DNA of 64,000 nucleotides. It comes from Hyalangium gracile. Lineage in GTDB: Bacteria > Myxococcota > Myxococcia > Myxococcales > Myxococcaceae. Within the stretch, counting starts at the first letter, position 1, and each line of letters starts with the position of its first letter. The notes below the pieces were generated by a model, which had not been told where the DNA came from, ran no database searches, and was given only the letters and a program-made list of their open reading frames with translations. The stretch covers positions 124,001-188,000 of the forward strand of contig NZ_JAHXBG010000007.1 of the NCBI RefSeq assembly GCF_020103725.1, given 5' to 3'. Positions 61,454 to 64,000 of the stretch are shown piece after piece. The position numbers and the translations under genes were made by a program.

Positions 61454-62890
61454 TCAGGCTTTACTCGCCGATCTCTTTGGCATTCCGTTGATGTAGACGA
61501 TCTCGGATGAGGGTTGCTTCTCCTGTATTGCGCGCGCGCGAATGTTGTCGAGCGTTTCGATCTTCTTACCCTCGTCGCCCACCTCTAGCACGACGTACGT
61601 TGCTGAAAGCGTCTTTTCGCCTTTCTTGTACAATTCGAGTTGCTTGGTGTAGCCCTGCACGAGTTTCACATTAGAAGAAAGTTTGATTTCAACAAGGTGC
61701 CGTAGGGTGCTGCCTTTTGAGAACTTGAAGTCCACGGCACCTTGACCGGTCTCGGTCTCAGGATTGATGTCTAGATCGTTGGCTTCGCAGTAGGCGAGGG
61801 CGATGGCGAAGAACATCCGCTGAGCAGCCTTCTCTGGACGCCGCTTCCTATGGTGCCAGAGTTCGCGCCAGAGATCACGGTTTTCGATCAAATGCGTGAA
61901 CTGATCGATGATCTTATCGACGACTGTCTTCATCGACTTGGCGTCATGGACCTTGGGTTTCTCGATCGCTAGCGGCTCTCGGGCGGTCAACTCCTCAATG
62001 CCTCTCTTCCAGAAGAGCAACCCGTCTGGATCGGAGTGCACGTCGTAACCGACCTTCGGGATAGAATGGATACTCGCGAGGTAAGCCTCGAAATTCGCTT
62101 TGCTGGCGAGCATCTCTTCGCGAAGCTTGTCCTTATCTTTTTGACGGACAGCATCGGCCCAGAGTGCCGCAACCTTCTTGTTGACGTTGCTTCGGAGTGC
62201 TTCGCTGATGGCGATGGCGTGCTGGATTCCATCCCAGTCCTTCGCAATTGGCAGGGCACGAAGGATGTCTTGCGGAACGAGAATGATTGGGCTGTCTGGA
62301 TCGTAGGGGTTCGGAATCAGATTCCCTTTGGACGACCCCACCTTCATCTCCTTCGTCGGAATGCCTAACGTCTTGGCAACGCCCTCGTTCAGTTTGACGA
62401 GTGCGGGCATGATCACGTTCGTAGTCATGTCACTGATCAGGTCGGGACCGATCTCCTTCTCGAACAGGGACATCGCAACGAACAAATCTGGATCGGTGAC
62501 GCCGAGGTTCACAATTGCTTTTGCCGTCTCCAGCAACTGTGCCGTCTTCTTGCGCCCAAACGCCGAGCCAGCGGTTGACACGGCGCCGTAACCAAGGCAG
62601 GTGCCCCGAATTTCGGGAAATCGGAGCAGATTTGTGGCGGTTTTCCAATAGGTGTCGCCCATGCTCTTGGATTCATGCAGAAACTTGATGACCAGTTTGA
62701 AACGCTGCTCGTAGGCCTCTTTCGCGTCTTTGCTAATCGTCGGATTCGAGCTTGCTGCGAGAAGCAAAGGGTCGATGAACAGTGGTGTATCGACGTTCAA
62801 ACTCGGCTCGAAGAGCCCAAGCGGGGCCCATATATTCGGCTTAACGTTGAAGTGCTTCGTGAAGAGCACGGGTTTCGGCAACTTGGCCAC
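61454..62890 (-). CDS. Unknown protein with C-terminal PD-(D/E)xK-type nuclease motif, candidate defence gene
   Basis: 478 residues. The start is GTG 62890 with GGGGGG upstream. The N-terminal 350 residues have no recognised domain but carry strongly patterned blocks (NVDTPLFIDPLLL, TCLGYGAVSTAGSAFG, DPDLFVAMSLFEKEIGPD, ISDMTTNVIMPAL, ILVPQDILRALPIA). The C-terminus has GAVDFKF (D387) and LVEIKLSS (E401-x-K403), the D-x13-ExK core of restriction-endonuclease-like nucleases. GC content is visibly lower than in its neighbours, and two small mobile elements lie beside it, which points to horizontal transfer. Known relatives are, as far as I recall, uncharacterised proteins of genomic islands. 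Confidence 0.75.
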   Translation of the reverse strand: MAKLPKPVLFTKHFNVKPNIWAPLGLFEPSLNVDTPLFIDPLLLAASSNPTISKDAKEAYEQRFKLVIKFLHESKSMGDTYWKTATNLLRFPEIRGTCLGYGAVSTAGSAFGRKKTAQLLETAKAIVNLGVTDPDLFVAMSLFEKEIGPDLISDMTTNVIMPALVKLNEGVAKTLGIPTKEMKVGSSKGNLIPNPYDPDSPIILVPQDILRALPIAKDWDGIQHAIAISEALRSNVNKKVAALWADAVRQKDKDKLREEMLASKANFEAYLASIHSIPKVGYDVHSDPDGLLFWKRGIEELTAREPLAIEKPKVHDAKSMKTVVDKIIDQFTHLIENRDLWRELWHHRKRRPEKAAQRMFFAIALAYCEANDLDINPETETGQGAVDFKFSKGSTLRHLVEIKLSSNVKLVQGYTKQLELYKKGEKTLSATYVVLEVGDEGKKIETLDNIRARAIQEKQPSSEIVYINGMPKRSASKA

Positions 62891-62930
62891 GGTTCCCCCC
62901 AGCAGACTCGGGTGTTCTCAATCTTATAGA

Positions 62931-62936
62931 ATTATA
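62931..62936 (-). promoter_or_regulatory. -10 box of the nuclease gene
   Basis: A perfect TATAAT on the minus strand, 41-46 bases upstream of the GTG at 62890, in a run unusually AT-rich for this genome. No good -35 box is seen 17 bases upstream. Confidence 0.45.
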
Positions 62937-63229
62937 TACTGGCAGGCGTGCCCGTTGAGGAGGAGGAAGAGAAGCCAGAAAGAGAGGCAACTCGCAACTG
63001 AGTGCGCGGCGACCAAGCGCGCAACGCTAGAGATGTACATAGTCCATGCAGGCCTCAGAATCTTTGGAGGCACCTTGGGGACGAGGAGCGCGTCGAAAAA
63101 GCACCCGAGAAGTTGTGAAAGCGAAGGGCTTGGAATCTTTGAGGTTTTTCTCTCGATTCGGGGCTCGTCTCTTGACGAAGATTACGGAACTTGAACCCAA
63201 AGCCCAGAGGTAGCGGCGGTCTGTGACTT
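62937..63229. other. Intergenic region without a recognisable gene
   Basis: Nearly 300 bases of mixed base composition between the nuclease gene promoter and the oxidoreductase gene. No gene, repeat or RNA was recognised. Confidence 0.4.
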
Positions 63230-64000
63230 TCAGCGTTCCGAGGTCATGAGTGACACCACTTCCTCCGCGCAGCCCCAGGACAGGGTGACGCCCGCGCCGC
63301 CGTGGCCGTAGTTGTGGATGACCTGGCGCTCTCCCACGCGCTCTTCCTCGAGGCGCACTGTGGGGCGTCCGGGTCTCAGGCCCACCTTGTGCTCCAGGAC
63401 CTGGAAGTGCGCTCCAGCAGGCAGCAGTCGCCGGCAACGCGCGAGGATCTCCTGCGCCTTTGCTGAGTCGGGCACTAGCGACGCGTTCTCGCCCTCGGCC
63501 GTCCCTCCCAGGATGCAGTCGGCGGAGCGGGGGATGACGTAGGCAATCCCTCGCTCCTCGCTCTCATCGAAGAAGAAGCGCGACACGGGCGGCGGAGCCA
63601 CTCGCAGCACTTCGCCTCGAATCGGGAACAGCGAGTCGTCTCCCACCAGCGTGCGCGCCCCCAGGCCCGTGCAGTTCACGACCACCGGAGACTCCCGCCA
63701 CGCCTCATCCAACGAGCGCACCTCGCGCTGCAGCAGCCGGCCTCCCAGCTCCCGGAACCGCGCCATGAGGAACGGCAGGTAGCGCGGCATCTCGATGATG
63801 GGCGCCTCGAACGAGTAGCCGTGCGAGTACCCCGGCACCATCTCCTCCGCGGTGGTCGCACGCAGGCTCGGCACGCAGGGCGCCCACCAGGGCTCGGGCG
63901 GCGCCTCGGTGAACAGCTCAACCCCTCGCACCACCTGGATGCCCGCCTCGGGGTTCGCCGACAGCTCGCGCAGCACTTCGAAGGTGCGCCGCGCCCAGCC
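63230..64000 (-). CDS. FAD-dependent D-amino-acid-oxidase-like protein, partial
   Basis: The C-terminal 256 residues are visible; the reading frame is open to the window end and the N-terminal FAD motif lies beyond it. The conserved parts are VVNCTGLGARTLVGD (about 100-115 of the visible part), PIRGEVLRV, YVIPRSADCILGGTAEG and the C-terminal HNYGHGGAGVTLSWGCAEEV, all characteristic of D-amino-acid oxidases (DAO family), where the last one contacts FAD. It probably oxidises a D-amino acid to an imino acid with release of H2O2. Confidence 0.9.
   Translation of the reverse strand, partial: GWARRTFEVLRELSANPEAGIQVVRGVELFTEAPPEPWWAPCVPSLRATTAEEMVPGYSHGYSFEAPIIEMPRYLPFLMARFRELGGRLLQREVRSLDEAWRESPVVVNCTGLGARTLVGDDSLFPIRGEVLRVAPPPVSRFFFDESEERGIAYVIPRSADCILGGTAEGENASLVPDSAKAQEILARCRRLLPAGAHFQVLEHKVGLRPGRPTVRLEEERVGERQVIHNYGHGGAGVTLSWGCAEEVVSLMTSER

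Noticed and set aside
63027-63194. Short frames in the gap between nuclease and oxidase genes
   Set aside because: No start signals and no similarity between frames and any family I know.

Overview
The window is high-GC DNA from a myxobacterium, most likely of the Cystobacterineae (Archangium/Cystobacter/Stigmatella-like). The support is a DUF2378 gene, three Ser/Thr protein kinases, a sigma-54 activator, several sorting-type lipoproteins and a lipoprotein polymorphic toxin of the SitA type with DUF2019 immunity proteins. No rRNA, tRNA or CRISPR array was seen. All calls come from reading the sequence; no database search was run.

Layout. 1-2.5 kb: a sigma-54 activator (with an altered GAFTGA loop) followed by two small genes. 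2.8-12.2 kb: a possible HExxxH metalloprotein, a PAN-domain trypsin-like lipoprotein, DUF2378, a GNAT acetyltransferase, an esterase, and a TPR/M48 membrane-protease pair. 12.2-16.6 kb: a three-subunit molybdenum hydroxylase operon (2Fe-2S, Mo, FAD) plus a Cys-containing 85-aa protein. 16.6-22 kb: a kin-discrimination-type toxin/immunity locus with one intact pair, one orphan immunity gene and one decayed pair, next to a membrane Ser/Thr kinase. 22.4-25.9 kb: a 1145-aa protein of unknown function. 26-33.9 kb: an overlapping three-gene operon (AsmA/TamB-like, DUF1318 lipoprotein, PD40/TPR protein) that looks like an envelope lipid-transport or assembly module. 33.8-45.4 kb: an SMP-30/LysR divergent pair with a visible LysR box, a secreted L,D-transpeptidase-like protein, a 14-kelch lipoprotein with a dead protease domain, a sigma factor with its TPR kinase, and a DUF3592 protein. 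45.4-54.5 kb: a secreted metallophosphoesterase, an operon of sodium symporter, radical SAM protein and degenerate phosphoesterase, a Cys-rich lipoprotein, a HAF-repeat protein and an M20 peptidase.

54.6-58 kb holds two unknown Pro-rich-start proteins. Each has a -24/-12 sigma-54 promoter and, about 100-130 bp upstream, two copies of the palindrome TGAC-N4-GTCA spaced exactly 20 bp centre to centre. This is good evidence for a small enhancer-dependent regulon.

58-63.2 kb is an accessory patch. It contains a GST gene, a possible integrase tail, a toxin-tail scar, a second copy of the membrane kinase with the same 23-bp promoter core, two small inverted-repeat elements (one a MITE with a 10-bp target duplication) and a lower-GC gene for an unknown protein with a C-terminal PD-(D/E)xK-type nuclease motif, a candidate defence gene. 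The window ends inside a D-amino-acid-oxidase-like gene.
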